From: Legionella cherrii
GTDB taxonomy: Bacteria > Pseudomonadota > Gammaproteobacteria > Legionellales > Legionellaceae
Length of the DNA: 64,000 bases
NCBI RefSeq assembly: GCF_900635815.1
Contig: NZ_LR134173.1
Location: 2,078,001 to 2,142,000 of the forward strand
Direction of reading: 5' to 3'
Every line of letters begins with the position of its first letter. Position 1 is the stretch's first letter. Shown one piece after another: positions 36,053 to 45,529 of the stretch. The notes under the pieces were generated by a model, which was given only the letters and a program-made list of their open reading frames with translations, had not been told where the DNA came from and ran no database searches. The position numbers and the translations under genes are program-made.

Positions 36053-37348
36053 ATGAATGTTCATGAAATCCCTGTTCCTCATTTGACCACAGCACATTCT
36101 GGACCATTGTTTCATGTGGAAAAAATTGTATTAAATCAAATAGCCGCAATTGAATCTTGGTTTAGGCATCAATGGAAAGACACACCGCCGCCCTTAACCT
36201 CATCTGTTGATTTGCGACATGCAGGATTTAAACTGGCACCAGTAGATACTAATCTGTTTCCGGCAGGATTTAATAATCTAAATCCAGAATTTCTGCCCTT
36301 GTGTGTTCAGGCTGCGCAGTCTGTGCTCATCGATTATGTTCCCGATTGCACCAGAATCTTGCTTATTCCAGAAAGTCACACTCGAAATAAGTTTTATTTA
36401 AAAAGTCTCAACATATTGCGAACTATTTTGGTAAAAGCTGGTTTTGTGGTGCGTATCGGCAGTTTGGATCCTGAGATTAAAGAGCCTACTGAAGTTTTTC
36501 TTGAAAGTGGTGAAAGTCTCTTATTAGAGCCTATAGAACGTCAAGGAGACCGTGTGGGATTAACTAATTTTAACCCATGCTTTCTCATGCTCAATAATGA
36601 TCTGTCGCAAGGAATTCCTGAAATTTTGCAAGGAATAAAACAAAAAATAAGGCCCACAGCACAATTAGGTTGGTTTTCACGATTAAAATCGAGTCATTTT
36701 AATTTTTACGAGGAGGTTGCTAGAGACTTTGCCGAATTTGTAGGGATGGATTCCTGGTTAATTAATCCTTATTTCAGTGCGCTTGAAGGTTTGGATTTTA
36801 TGGCACAGGAGGGGATAGATAGTTTAGCAATCGAAGTGGATAAAATTCTCACCTTGATGAGTGATAAATACGCAACATATGGGATAAAAGAGAAACCTTT
36901 TGTTGTGATTAAAGCAGATAATGGTACCTATGGCATGAGCGTCATGATGGTGCATGAAGCAGAAGAGGTGCGCCAATTAAATAGAAAACAACGTACTCGA
37001 ATGTCGACCAGCAAAGGCGGTCGTAAAGTAGACAGAGTTATTATCCAAGAAGGGGTATATACCTTTGAAACCATGCCCAATGGTTCTGTTGCTGAACCTG
37101 TTGTCTACATGATTGGCCAGTTTGTGGTTGGTGGATTTTACAGAGTACACAAAGAGCGTGGGATTGATGAAAACTTAAACGCACCAGGAATGCATTTTGA
37201 ACCCTTGGCTTTTGCTCAAGCGTGTAATATGCCTTGTGATGACTTAACTGAGGTGGATGAGTCCAATCGTTTTTATGTTTATGGAGTGATTGCACGATTG
37301 GCTGCACTTGCTGCAGCAAGGGAAATAGCCGCTATTGGGGGTGAATAA
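36053..37348 (+). CDS. gshA: Glutamate-cysteine ligase, proteobacterial PF08886 type
   Basis: 431 residues. First step of glutathione synthesis. This GshA type is unrelated in sequence to E. coli GshA and occurs in Legionella, acidithiobacilli and relatives. Recognisable segments are SVDLRHAGFKLAPVDTNLFPAGFNN near the N-terminus, KADNGTYGMSVM in the ATP-binding part, and FVVGGFYRVHKERGIDENLNAPGMHF. The start is behind GAGAAG. Its stop codon shares one base with the gshB start (TAATG), so the two enzymes are co-translated. Confidence 0.93.
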   Translation: MNVHEIPVPHLTTAHSGPLFHVEKIVLNQIAAIESWFRHQWKDTPPPLTSSVDLRHAGFKLAPVDTNLFPAGFNNLNPEFLPLCVQAAQSVLIDYVPDCTRILLIPESHTRNKFYLKSLNILRTILVKAGFVVRIGSLDPEIKEPTEVFLESGESLLLEPIERQGDRVGLTNFNPCFLMLNNDLSQGIPEILQGIKQKIRPTAQLGWFSRLKSSHFNFYEEVARDFAEFVGMDSWLINPYFSALEGLDFMAQEGIDSLAIEVDKILTLMSDKYATYGIKEKPFVVIKADNGTYGMSVMMVHEAEEVRQLNRKQRTRMSTSKGGRKVDRVIIQEGVYTFETMPNGSVAEPVVYMIGQFVVGGFYRVHKERGIDENLNAPGMHFEPLAFAQACNMPCDDLTEVDESNRFYVYGVIARLAALAAAREIAAIGGE

Positions 37349-38298
37349 TGAAACTTGGCGTGCTGCTGGATCCTCTAAATCAGCTAAAACCTTATAAAGA
37401 TACATCGCTTGCTATGATCAAGAAAGCGAAAGAGATGGGTTGGTCCTGTGTTGTATTTACACAAGAAGATTTATTTTGTAAGGAAGGGCGCGCTTTTGCA
37501 CAAGTGCATGATTTAAGTATTGGAGATGTATTCAGCAAGGATTGGGCTACGATCAAAGAGTTAGATGAAATGCCTTTGAGCGAGCTTGATATCATTCTGA
37601 TGCGCAAAGATCCCCCCTTTAATATAGAATACATCTACACCACATATATCTTGGAACTCGCAGAACGTGAAGGGGTTCTTGTTGCGAACAAACCACAAAG
37701 TTTACGTGATGCGAACGAGAAGTTTTTCACCTTAAATTTTCCTCAGTGCTGTCCAACGACACTGGTATCGCGAAATATGAAACGATTGAAAGCTTTTTGG
37801 GAGGAGCACAAACAAGTTATTTTCAAACCCCTGGAAGGGATGGGAGGAAACTCTGTATTTCATGTCGAAGAACAGGGGAAAAATTTGGCGGTTATTTTAG
37901 AAGTCTTAACTAAAAATCAAACTCAAACCATTATCGCCCAACGTTACATTCATGAAATAAAAAACTTAGGTGATAAACGCATTTTATTAATCAATGGCGA
38001 ACCTGTTCCTTATGCATTGGCACGAATTCCTGCGGAAGGTGATTTGCGAGGTAATTTGGCTGCAGGTGCTCGTGGTGAAGTAGTACCTATTACTCCAAGG
38101 GATAGATGGATTTGCGAACAAATAGGACCTACTCTCAGGGCCAAAGGTTTATATTTTGTTGGCATTGATGTGATTGGTGATTATTTAACTGAAATTAATG
38201 TGACTAGCCCAACTTGCTTGCGTGAAATAGAAGCTGAAACAAAACTCGATATTGCTGGTGATTTCTTAAAGTGCCTTCAGAAAATATGCCGTGCTTAG
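37348..38298 (+). CDS. gshB: Glutathione synthetase
   Basis: 316 residues, usual GshB size. Adds glycine to gamma-glutamylcysteine using ATP (ATP-grasp fold). Landmarks: the N-terminal MKLGVLLDPLNQLKPYKDTS, VIFKPLEGMGGNSVFHV, DKRILLINGEPVPYALARIP, LRGNLAAGARGEVV and INVTSPTCLREIE. Translationally coupled to gshA, completing the glutathione pathway in one operon. Confidence 0.97.
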   Translation: MKLGVLLDPLNQLKPYKDTSLAMIKKAKEMGWSCVVFTQEDLFCKEGRAFAQVHDLSIGDVFSKDWATIKELDEMPLSELDIILMRKDPPFNIEYIYTTYILELAEREGVLVANKPQSLRDANEKFFTLNFPQCCPTTLVSRNMKRLKAFWEEHKQVIFKPLEGMGGNSVFHVEEQGKNLAVILEVLTKNQTQTIIAQRYIHEIKNLGDKRILLINGEPVPYALARIPAEGDLRGNLAAGARGEVVPITPRDRWICEQIGPTLRAKGLYFVGIDVIGDYLTEINVTSPTCLREIEAETKLDIAGDFLKCLQKICRA

Positions 38299-38333
38299 AT
38301 TGGACACACAACTTACCGATAAGCCTATAGCAC

Positions 38334-38420
38334 AGCACCCGTCATCCCGAGCATCGCGAGGGATCTCCGCGCAGTAGCACGGTGCTGTGATTGGCATCCT
38401 TTGCTATGCTCGCGATCAAG
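38334..38420. repeat. Dispersed palindromic repeat A
   Basis: The left arm CCGTCATCCCGAGCATCGCG begins at 38339 and continues AGGGATCTCC; the right arm TTTGCTATGCTCGCGATCAAG ends near 38420. Between them CACAGCACC and CGGTGCTGTG pair. It lies between the convergent gshB and mlaA genes. Confidence 0.6.
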
Positions 38421-38482
38421 GAAAATTTGGAAACTTTGCTTATGCAGCCAGGGTTAAGCTGCCGCTTCACCCTGGCTGCATA

Positions 38483-39244
38483 TTATTCATCGACGTAATC
38501 ATTGCCAACTTCAGCAGCAGCTTCTTGATCTGCCTTTTTATCATCAACGTACAGAGTGCCAGTATCTAGGTGAGCACCTGCAATGAGATGATTACGGTAT
38601 TGGAGGTATGCATCCCTCATGAAGGCATATTTATCTAATGCTTCATCCATTATACGATCTGTATCTAACAGTTGTGAGCGTAAATCGATATAGCGCAGAG
38701 CTAATAAACTATAGACTACCGTATCATCATGAATGTAAACATAGGGGCTGTACAATGCAAACTGGAATAACCATCCCGCACCATCTCTAAGAGTACTTGG
38801 ACCCAGTAAAGGAATAACTAGGTAGGGCGAATTCTTATCTCCCCATTTAGCTAAGGTAAGACCTAAATCATTTGAATGGGGGGGTAAACCAAAAGTTTTA
38901 GCCACATCAAATAAACCACCCACACCTAAAGAAGAGTTGATAATAAAGCGCCATGAGTCTCTGATTGCCCATTTTCCTTCAGCTTGGAGAAGATCATTAC
39001 CTACAGTAGGAATGAGATCCAGGTTGTTGTAAAAATTATTGACACTTTTACGTACCGGTGCAGGTAGCACAGCTCGATATACTTTGGCTGGAGGTTTTAA
39101 AAATACATTGTCAAATACGGTATTAAACTTATATACCTTTCGGTTAAAAGGTTCAAAAGGATCGGCGGGGTTAGTCCCCTTACAGACACAACCGGTTAAA
39201 ACGAGGCTACTGGTCAAACTGATAACTAGTGAAATTAAGCGCAT
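38483..39244 (-). CDS. mlaA: MlaA (VacJ) outer-membrane lipoprotein
   Basis: 253 residues. Removes misplaced phospholipid from the outer leaflet of the outer membrane and passes it to the Mla pathway. A lipoprotein signal ends in LTGC (Cys19). The family core follows: DPFEPFNRKVYKFN, VGNDLLQAEGKWAIRDSWRFIINSSLG, GGLFDVAKTFGLP, LGLTLAKWGDKNSPYLVIPLLGPSTLRD. The extended acidic tail ends EVGNDYVDE. No mlaBCDEF genes are beside it, as is usual for mlaA. Confidence 0.95.
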   Translation of the reverse strand: MRLISLVISLTSSLVLTGCVCKGTNPADPFEPFNRKVYKFNTVFDNVFLKPPAKVYRAVLPAPVRKSVNNFYNNLDLIPTVGNDLLQAEGKWAIRDSWRFIINSSLGVGGLFDVAKTFGLPPHSNDLGLTLAKWGDKNSPYLVIPLLGPSTLRDGAGWLFQFALYSPYVYIHDDTVVYSLLALRYIDLRSQLLDTDRIMDEALDKYAFMRDAYLQYRNHLIAGAHLDTGTLYVDDKKADQEAAAEVGNDYVDE

Positions 39245-39358
39245 GATTTTTTTTATTATTCAACTTATTGGAAGATGTTACACGAGTTTGATGTTCTTGC
39301 AAACAATCTATAGTGACTCCGACTATCGTTGATATTTTATTTATAATTAGAGCGGATC

Positions 39359-39430
39359 GCGTCATCCCGAGTAAGGGATCTCCATGGATAGCACGAGATC
39401 CTCGCTAAGCACGGGATTGCGCGATTCTGC
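39359..39430. repeat. Dispersed palindromic repeat A, shortened copy
   Basis: CGTCATCCCGAGTAAGGGATCTCC (39360 onward) and GAGATCCTCGCTAAGCACGGGATTGCG form imperfect arms of the same element found at 38334. The copies flank mlaA on both sides. Confidence 0.5.
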
Positions 39431-39458
39431 CTGGCGAGTTATATGTAAATCTTGGTTA

Positions 39459-39896
39459 TCAGAACTTTAACAAAAAAGTAACCGGGCCATCATTGCATAA
39501 ATGAACCTGCATGTCGGCACCAAAACATCCACTTTGTGTATGAGGGTATAATTGAGATGCTCGAGTCAATAGGTTATCAAACAGTTGTCGGCCAAGCTCA
39601 GGAGGTGCTGCATTAGAAAAACTTGGACGCAATCCTTTTTGAGTTTCCGCCATTAAAGTGAATTGTGGCACTAATAATAAACCACCTTGAACTTCTTTAA
39701 GACTTAAATTCATCTTACCCTGGCTGTCACTAAAAATACGGTAGTTGATGCATTTATCTAACATTTTATTAATAGTATGCTCTGAATCTTCAGGCTCAAA
39801 ACCACATAGAATCAAAAGACCCTGGTCGATTTTGCCGACAGTTTCGCCTTCTATATCTACTCGGGCGTGTGTCACCCTTTGAATTACAATCAACAT
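39459..39896 (-). CDS. dtd: D-aminoacyl-tRNA deacylase
   Basis: 145 residues. Removes D-amino acids from mischarged tRNA. The hallmark segments are LLVPQFTLMAETQKGLRPSFSNAAPPE, with the SQ-type catalytic loop here PQ, and the C-terminal GPVTFLLKF containing the cross-subunit Gly-cis-Pro region. Its start lies seven bases inside the end of the upstream peptidase gene, so the two are coupled, although functionally unrelated. Confidence 0.95.
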   Translation of the reverse strand: MLIVIQRVTHARVDIEGETVGKIDQGLLILCGFEPEDSEHTINKMLDKCINYRIFSDSQGKMNLSLKEVQGGLLLVPQFTLMAETQKGLRPSFSNAAPPELGRQLFDNLLTRASQLYPHTQSGCFGADMQVHLCNDGPVTFLLKF

Positions 39897-40852
39897 GCAT
39901 CAAGCCCTTGTTTGGAAATTTCTTTACTTGCATAAATTAAGGCATCAATTATACCTGATTCTCTATCGGAATGTCCTGCGTCACGAACTATTCTTAAATT
40001 GGATGCTGGTATGGCCTGATGAAGCTCGAAGGCACCAGCCAATGGAGAAATTAAATCAAAACGGCCGTGTACGATATATGTTGGAATATGTCTTATTTTA
40101 TGGACATTCGCTATGACCTGATTTTCTTCAATGAAAAAATGATTGTTGATGTAATGGGACTCCAATGTTGCAAGAGCCAGGGCGAAATGCGGATCGCTGA
40201 ATTGATCAATAACATATAGATGAGGTTGCAAACTGCTGCAACGTGCTTCCCATAAGGCCCATGCTTTTGCAGCACTCATACGTGCCAGTTCGTTGGGGCC
40301 TTGCAAACAGTTGGCATAATACTTGGGAATTTGCCCCAGCATGTTTTCAGGAACGCTACTAATAAATTCTTCCCAAAAATCAGGATATACCAGGTTCGCT
40401 CCGTGTTTATAAAACCAATCAAAATCTTGTTGCCTTCCTAAAAAAATTTGATGAAGTTGCAGCGCTTTAATTTGTTGAGGAAATTTTTGCGCGTAAAGCA
40501 AAGCCAACAAAGAACCCCAACCTCCACCAGACAATACAAATTCGGATAAGCCTAAGAAATCGCGGATGGCATCGATGTCATCCAGTAATAAACTGGTTGT
40601 ATTTTCACGAACTTCCAAATGTGGTGTAGAGCGTCCACAGCCGCGTTGATCAAAAATTATGATTCGATAATGCTGGGGATCAAAAAAACGTCTAAGATAA
40701 CCATCACCAGAAGAAGCACCAGGGCCTGGATGCAATACCACAACAGGCAATCCCTCGGGATTTCCTGTTTCTTCAATGTAAAGTGTGTGTAGTGCACTAA
40801 CTTTTAATTCATGTTGCGCATAAGGTTTAATTGATGGATAGAGTGAGTGCAT
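39890..40852 (-). CDS. pip: Proline iminopeptidase (S33 family) with Gly in place of the nucleophile Ser
   Basis: 320 residues, full length and aligned throughout with proline iminopeptidase, which removes N-terminal proline. Seen: FDQRGCGRSTPH, VHGRFDLISP (the Asp of the triad), RDAGHSDRESG (the His). The nucleophile elbow should read GGSWGS but reads GGGWGS (Gly111), and the oxyanion loop HGGPG is HPGPG. Without the Ser the usual mechanism cannot work, so the protein may be inactive or recruited to another role. The rest of the fold is well kept, arguing against random decay. The gene precedes dtd, which it overlaps. Confidence 0.9.
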   Translation of the reverse strand: MHSLYPSIKPYAQHELKVSALHTLYIEETGNPEGLPVVVLHPGPGASSGDGYLRRFFDPQHYRIIIFDQRGCGRSTPHLEVRENTTSLLLDDIDAIRDFLGLSEFVLSGGGWGSLLALLYAQKFPQQIKALQLHQIFLGRQQDFDWFYKHGANLVYPDFWEEFISSVPENMLGQIPKYYANCLQGPNELARMSAAKAWALWEARCSSLQPHLYVIDQFSDPHFALALATLESHYINNHFFIEENQVIANVHKIRHIPTYIVHGRFDLISPLAGAFELHQAIPASNLRIVRDAGHSDRESGIIDALIYASKEISKQGLDAC

Positions 40853-41189
40853 TATAGTCCTTTAGGAAGTTTGTTTTACCTTATTGCATTATTTTGCGCT
40901 GTGGCGCGCTTGAAAGCAATAAGTATTCACTTTAACCTGGAAAAACAGATTACAATAGCCTCTACTATCAATAAGTTCAGCGATAATCGTTTTTAACTAC
41001 GCCCCGCGGTTACGCTGCAGGGTGTAGGCAGAAACTTAATGGCAGAGACCACAACCACAACTGCTTTTTCTAGGTTTACCTGTAAAACAAGTTTATACTT
41101 AAAGTTAGTATAGCTTCTATTTTCTTTCGCTTGCGAGATAGTAGGATCTCTTAATAGAATACACCATCTTTTTTTCCTGGGATTTATTT
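40853..41189. other. Intergenic region between divergent pip and uvrD
   Basis: 337 bases with no plausible gene. It contains the probable uvrD promoter near the right end (41131-41160). The middle has a GC-richer stretch (CGCCCCGCGGTTACGCTGCAGGG) that resembles the edge of a dispersed repeat but has no clear mate here. Confidence 0.45.
41131..41160 (+). promoter_or_regulatory. uvrD: Possible sigma-70 promoter of uvrD
   Basis: TTGCGA at 41131-41136 and TAGAAT at 41155-41160 are spaced by 18 bases, 29 bases before the uvrD start codon. A weak match but the only reasonable one in the gap. No SOS (LexA) box is evident. Confidence 0.3.
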
Positions 41190-43364
41190 ATGACTCTTGC
41201 TGCAATTCTTAAAGGACTGAATGAGCGACAACGTGAAGCAGTTACCTCTCCACTTGGTAATACGCTAGTCCTGGCTGGAGCAGGAAGTGGAAAAACGAAA
41301 GTTTTGGTCAGTCGCATAGCCTGGCTTATTGAAGAAGAGCATATCTCGCCTCATGGAATTTTGGCCGTAACTTTTACCAATAAAGCTGCGGGCGAAATGA
41401 AAGCACGGTTAAATAGTATCTTGAGTACTCCGGTACTGGGACTATGGGTAGGAACTTTTCATGGATTGTGCCATCGTTTACTTCGTCGACACTATAAAGA
41501 GGCGAATTTACCTGAATTATTTCATATTCTGGACTCTGAAGATCAGGCGCGGGTAATCAAGCGCGTTATTGCCTCATTGAACCTTGATCCCGAACAATGG
41601 CCAGTGAAACAGGCCCAGTCCTTTATTAATGGGCGTAAAGATGAGGGAATACGACCTCAACACGTACATACTTTGCCTTACGGACCTGGTAAAACCTTGC
41701 TCAATATTTATAGTGCCTATGAACAAGCATGTCAGACTGCAGGGGTGATTGATTTTGCAGAGTTGTTATTGCGGACTCATGAGCTACTACGTGATAACCC
41801 CGAAATTCTTGAGCATTACCGTCAACGTTTTCAAGCCATATTAGTCGATGAGTTTCAAGATACGAATACGATTCAGTATGCATGGATACGTCTTCTCGCA
41901 GGCGAGCATACGGCTGTTATGGCAGTGGGTGATGATGATCAATCCATTTATGGTTGGCGTGGCGCTAAGGTTGAAAATATTCAGCAATTTTCTCAGGACT
42001 TTAAAAATACCCAAATTATCCGTTTGGAGCAGAACTATCGTTCCACAGCAACCATACTTAACGCGGCAAATGCACTCATTACCCATAATAATTCGAGGAT
42101 GGGGAAAGACTTGTGGACGGATGGGGCAACTGGGGAAAAAATTCTAGTTTACGGCGCGTTTAATGAGCTGGAAGAAGCGCGCTTTGTCTGCGAACGAATT
42201 ATGATGGAAATCAATCAGGGGGGAAGTGCTGATGAAATTGCTATTTTATATCGTTCCAATGCCCAATCCAGGGTTTTAGAGGAGGCATTGCTGCGCGCAG
42301 GGATTGCCTATCGTATTTATGGTGGGGTGCGTTTCTTTGATCGAGCAGAAGTCAAAGATGTTTTAGCTTATTTGCGTTTATTAGTTAATCCTCACGATGA
42401 TAGCGCTTTTGATCGCGTAGTCAATTTCCCAACACGAGGTATTGGTGAAAAGACGCTTGACGATTTGCGTCATTATGCGAAAGCAGAACAATGCTCATTG
42501 TGGCATGCGGCTAAGACCTTATTACAATCGGGTGAGATGGCTCAGAGGGCAGGTTCTGCATTATCGAAGTTCATCGAATTAATAGAACAATTGCACCAAA
42601 ATACTCAATCAATGGAGTTGGATGAGCAGTTATCTGTAGTGATTCAGCTGAGTGGATTGTATGCTCATTTCAGCAAAATCAAAGGGGATAAGTCGGAGTC
42701 TCGCCTTGATAATATCCAAGAACTAATCAATGCTGCAAAACAATTTCGTTATGAACAAGAGGAAGATGAGGAAATCCCTTTAATTAACGCATTCTTGGCA
42801 CATGCTTCTTTGGAGGCTGGAGAAATGCAGGCGGGAGAACATGAGCGTTATGTTCATTTAATGACCTTACATGCTGCTAAGGGGCTTGAATTCCCTATAG
42901 TATTTTTAGTTGGAATGGAAGAAGGGGTGTTCCCTGGAAAACAGTCTTTGGAAGAACCTGGACGTTTAGAAGAAGAACGCCGTTTATGCTATGTGGGTAT
43001 GACGCGCGCTATGCGAAAATTGGTTTTGTCTTATGCTGAAATAAGACGTCAATATGGGCGAGAGGAGTATCATCGGTCTTCACGTTTTTTAAGGGAGCTG
43101 CCTCAAGAATTACTTAATGAAGTTCGTGTCAAGGCGAAATTTCAATCTCCTGTTATTTCTCGAAATAAACCCACAGTGATGCCAGAAGCAGAAACTTCGG
43201 GATTGTCTTTGGGACAAAGTGTAACCCATGCCAAGTTTGGTCAGGGTGTGGTGTTGGCTGTTGAGGGGAGTGGGGCACATACCCGTGTTCAGGTAAAATT
43301 TAGAGAACATGGTGTTAAGTGGCTGGTTTTAGCCTATGCTAATTTAGCTGTAGAGGCACAGTGA
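41190..43364 (+). CDS. uvrD: DNA helicase II
   Basis: 724 residues, the UvrD length. 3'-5' superfamily 1 helicase in mismatch and nucleotide-excision repair. Helicase motifs in order: LNERQREAVTSP (Q motif), VLAGAGSGKT (Walker A), LAVTFTNKAAGEM (Ia), ILVDEFQDTN (II), VGDDDQSIYGWRGA (III), LEQNYRST (IV), VHLMTLHAAKGLEFP (V) and RRLCYVGMTRAMRKL (VI). The C-terminal UvrD-type LSLGQSVTHAKFGQG domain is present. Solitary gene. Confidence 0.97.
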   Translation: MTLAAILKGLNERQREAVTSPLGNTLVLAGAGSGKTKVLVSRIAWLIEEEHISPHGILAVTFTNKAAGEMKARLNSILSTPVLGLWVGTFHGLCHRLLRRHYKEANLPELFHILDSEDQARVIKRVIASLNLDPEQWPVKQAQSFINGRKDEGIRPQHVHTLPYGPGKTLLNIYSAYEQACQTAGVIDFAELLLRTHELLRDNPEILEHYRQRFQAILVDEFQDTNTIQYAWIRLLAGEHTAVMAVGDDDQSIYGWRGAKVENIQQFSQDFKNTQIIRLEQNYRSTATILNAANALITHNNSRMGKDLWTDGATGEKILVYGAFNELEEARFVCERIMMEINQGGSADEIAILYRSNAQSRVLEEALLRAGIAYRIYGGVRFFDRAEVKDVLAYLRLLVNPHDDSAFDRVVNFPTRGIGEKTLDDLRHYAKAEQCSLWHAAKTLLQSGEMAQRAGSALSKFIELIEQLHQNTQSMELDEQLSVVIQLSGLYAHFSKIKGDKSESRLDNIQELINAAKQFRYEQEEDEEIPLINAFLAHASLEAGEMQAGEHERYVHLMTLHAAKGLEFPIVFLVGMEEGVFPGKQSLEEPGRLEEERRLCYVGMTRAMRKLVLSYAEIRRQYGREEYHRSSRFLRELPQELLNEVRVKAKFQSPVISRNKPTVMPEAETSGLSLGQSVTHAKFGQGVVLAVEGSGAHTRVQVKFREHGVKWLVLAYANLAVEAQ

Positions 43365-43410
43365 CCTAATTCAAAAGAACGTAAGAGCACTGAAACTATG
43401 TCATTTTCGC

Positions 43411-43440
43411 CAAGATAGTAGAATTGTAAACGGACCCTAT
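43411..43440 (+). repeat. Dispersed repeat end, copy 2
   Basis: CAAGATAGTAGAATTGTAAA followed by CGGACCCTAT, matching 3566-3594 and 44527-44552. It lies between uvrD and the DsbA-like gene, 80 bases before the latter. Confidence 0.45.
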
Positions 43441-43520
43441 TGAATTTTCTTGAAGCGGATGCTAGGGTGCCGGTTGGAAAGTTGTTGGTATTATGTTAAC
43501 TATTAAATAAGGGGAACTGT

Positions 43521-44312
43521 GTGAAATTTACAAATTTATTGACAGTAGGAGCGCTGACAGCATCTTTAGTATCACCTGCAATTATGGCAGCAGATACCAA
43601 TAATACAACTCCTATGTCTGATGCACAAAAAAAAGAAATTGAAAAAGTGGTGCATGACTATTTAGTAGCTAATCCAGAAGTGCTTTTGGAGGCTTCGCAA
43701 GCGCTGCAACAAAAACAACAACAAAATATGCAGCAGCAAGCACAATCTGCAATTAAAGAAAATACCGATCAATTGTTTTTAGGTAAAACGACCATTGTTG
43801 GGAATCCAAAAGGTAATGTGACTATTGTTGAATTCTTTGATTACCAATGCATCCATTGCAAAAAAATGTCACCTATTATTGACAGCTTAATTAAAAAAGA
43901 CAGTGATCTACGCGTTGTTTATAAAGAGTTCCCAATTTTTGGTAAGAGCTCCGAGTTGGCTTCCAGAGCTGCTTTGGCTGCTGGTATGCAAGGTAAATAT
44001 CAAGAAATGCATAACGCATTGATTGGCATTGACAAGCGCTTAAATGATCAAATCGTTATGGCTACTGCAAAGTCTTTAGGTTTGGATATGAAGAAATTAA
44101 AGGCTGACATGCAAAGCAAAGAAGTGACTGCTATTTTAGATGCAAACCGTGAATTAGCAGAAAAATTACACTTGATGGGAACACCTGCATTTATAATTGC
44201 TTCAACTCCAAATGGACAATTTAAAACAGGTTCTGAACCTTCATTTATACCTGGTGCTGCTAGTGAAGAGTCACTGCAAGAGTTAATTAAGAAAGCAGCA
44301 GGTAATTCATAA
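43521..44312 (+). CDS. DsbA-family thiol:disulfide oxidoreductase (Com1/DsbA2-like)
   Basis: 263 residues with a GTG start behind AAGGGGA. A signal peptide (FTNLLTVGALTASLVSPAIMA) leads to a Gln-rich N-terminal extension (KKEIEKVVHDYLVANPEVLLEASQALQQKQQQ) of the kind that dimerises Legionella DsbA2. A thioredoxin domain follows, with the CxxC centre CIHC in EFFDYQCIHCKKM and the cis-proline loop GTPAFI. Legionella DsbA2 acts as both oxidase and isomerase in the periplasm and supports the Dot/Icm secretion system; this protein is likely its orthologue. Confidence 0.92.
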   Translation: MKFTNLLTVGALTASLVSPAIMAADTNNTTPMSDAQKKEIEKVVHDYLVANPEVLLEASQALQQKQQQNMQQQAQSAIKENTDQLFLGKTTIVGNPKGNVTIVEFFDYQCIHCKKMSPIIDSLIKKDSDLRVVYKEFPIFGKSSELASRAALAAGMQGKYQEMHNALIGIDKRLNDQIVMATAKSLGLDMKKLKADMQSKEVTAILDANRELAEKLHLMGTPAFIIASTPNGQFKTGSEPSFIPGAASEESLQELIKKAAGNS

Positions 44313-44335
44313 TTAATCGTAGGTAGCTACTGAAG

Positions 44336-44553
44336 TAGGGGCTGTTTACATTTTACTAGATTGAGCTAAAATGGTTAATTTTAGAGCATCGAAATGCCCC
44401 CTTCATCTGGAGTATAGTGAGGGATCTCCTGTTGTAACATTGTGTTACACTCTGGAGTTCTGTCACTACGCTCCGATGAAGGGCGTTGTGTGAGTATCGG
44501 ATGACATAAATCAAGCCATTGTGGCACAAGATAGAATTTTAAATAGACCCTAG
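44336..44553. repeat. MITE-like composite repeat with A palindrome inside
   Basis: The left end TAGGGGCTGTTTACATTTTA (44336) and the right end, which on the other strand reads CTAGGGTCTATTTAAAATTC (up to 44553), form imperfect terminal inverted repeats. Between them, at 44396-44487, lie the arms of a repeat-A type palindrome (CCCTTCATCTGGAGTATAGTGAGGGATCTCC and GGAGTTCTGTCACTACGCTC CGATGAAGGG). It has no open frame. It fills most of the 305-base gap between the DsbA-like gene and glyQ. Confidence 0.55.
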
Positions 44554-44617
44554 CCTGGGTTTTCATACCAATTTCCCAGGTTCCAATTCGCTCCACCCAG
44601 TTTACATTGAGATTTTC

Positions 44618-45529
44618 ATGACAAAACCATCTACATTTCAGGACATTATTCTCACTTTGCAGCAATATTGGGCTGCGCAAGGATGTGTCATTTTACAACC
44701 CTTTGATATGGAAGTTGGCGCGGGTACTTTTCATCCGGCTACTTTCTTACGAGCAATAGGCCCTGAGCCTTGGTCTGCGGCTTATGTACAGCCCTCTCGG
44801 AGACCCACTGATGGCCGTTATGGAGACAATCCAAACCGGGTACAACATTATTATCAATTTCAGGTGGTCCTTAAGCCATCGCCTTTAGACATACAGGATA
44901 AATATCTGGACTCATTACGTGCTCTGGGTGTGGATCCTTTGACTGATGACATTCGTTTTGTTGAGGACAACTGGGAATCACCAACTTTAGGTGCTTGGGG
45001 CCTGGGTTGGGAGGTCTGGCAAAACGGAATGGAAGTATCCCAATTTACTTATTTTCAACAAGCAGGCGGTCTGGCATGTAAGCCTGTAACCGGTGAGTTG
45101 ACTTACGGTTTAGAACGTTTGGCAATGTATATCCTGGGTGTAGATAACCTATTCGATCTTCCTTGGAGTAATACAGCAAATGGCATAATCACTTACGGTA
45201 ATGTATTTCATCAAAATGAAGTAGAGATGTCCGCCTATAACTTTGAGCATGCGAATGTGGACGAATTATTTAAACAATTTGATTACTATGAGGCTGAAGC
45301 ACAAAAGTTAATTGCGTTACAATTACCACTTCCAGCTTATGAAATGGTAATTAAAGCATCACATTCATTTAATTTACTGGATGCACGCAAAGCGATATCC
45401 GTTACTGAACGGCAACGCTATATTTTACGCGTAAGACATTTATCAAGAGCTGTTGCGCAAGCATATTATCAAGCGCGCGAGGCTTTGGGCTTTCCTATGC
45501 TTAACCAAAAGGTGTGTGATGGTCAATGA
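44618..45529 (+). CDS. glyQ: Glycine-tRNA ligase alpha subunit
   Basis: 303 residues. Catalytic subunit of the tetrameric bacterial glycyl-tRNA synthetase. The characteristic opening ([41 protein letters not shown]) and [16 protein letters not shown] are intact. Its last eleven bases overlap the glyS start, so the two subunits are made together. Confidence 0.98.
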   Translation: MTKPSTFQDIILTLQQYWAAQGCVILQPFDMEVGAGTFHPATFLRAIGPEPWSAAYVQPSRRPTDGRYGDNPNRVQHYYQFQVVLKPSPLDIQDKYLDSLRALGVDPLTDDIRFVEDNWESPTLGAWGLGWEVWQNGMEVSQFTYFQQAGGLACKPVTGELTYGLERLAMYILGVDNLFDLPWSNTANGIITYGNVFHQNEVEMSAYNFEHANVDELFKQFDYYEAEAQKLIALQLPLPAYEMVIKASHSFNLLDARKAISVTERQRYILRVRHLSRAVAQAYYQAREALGFPMLNQKVCDGQ

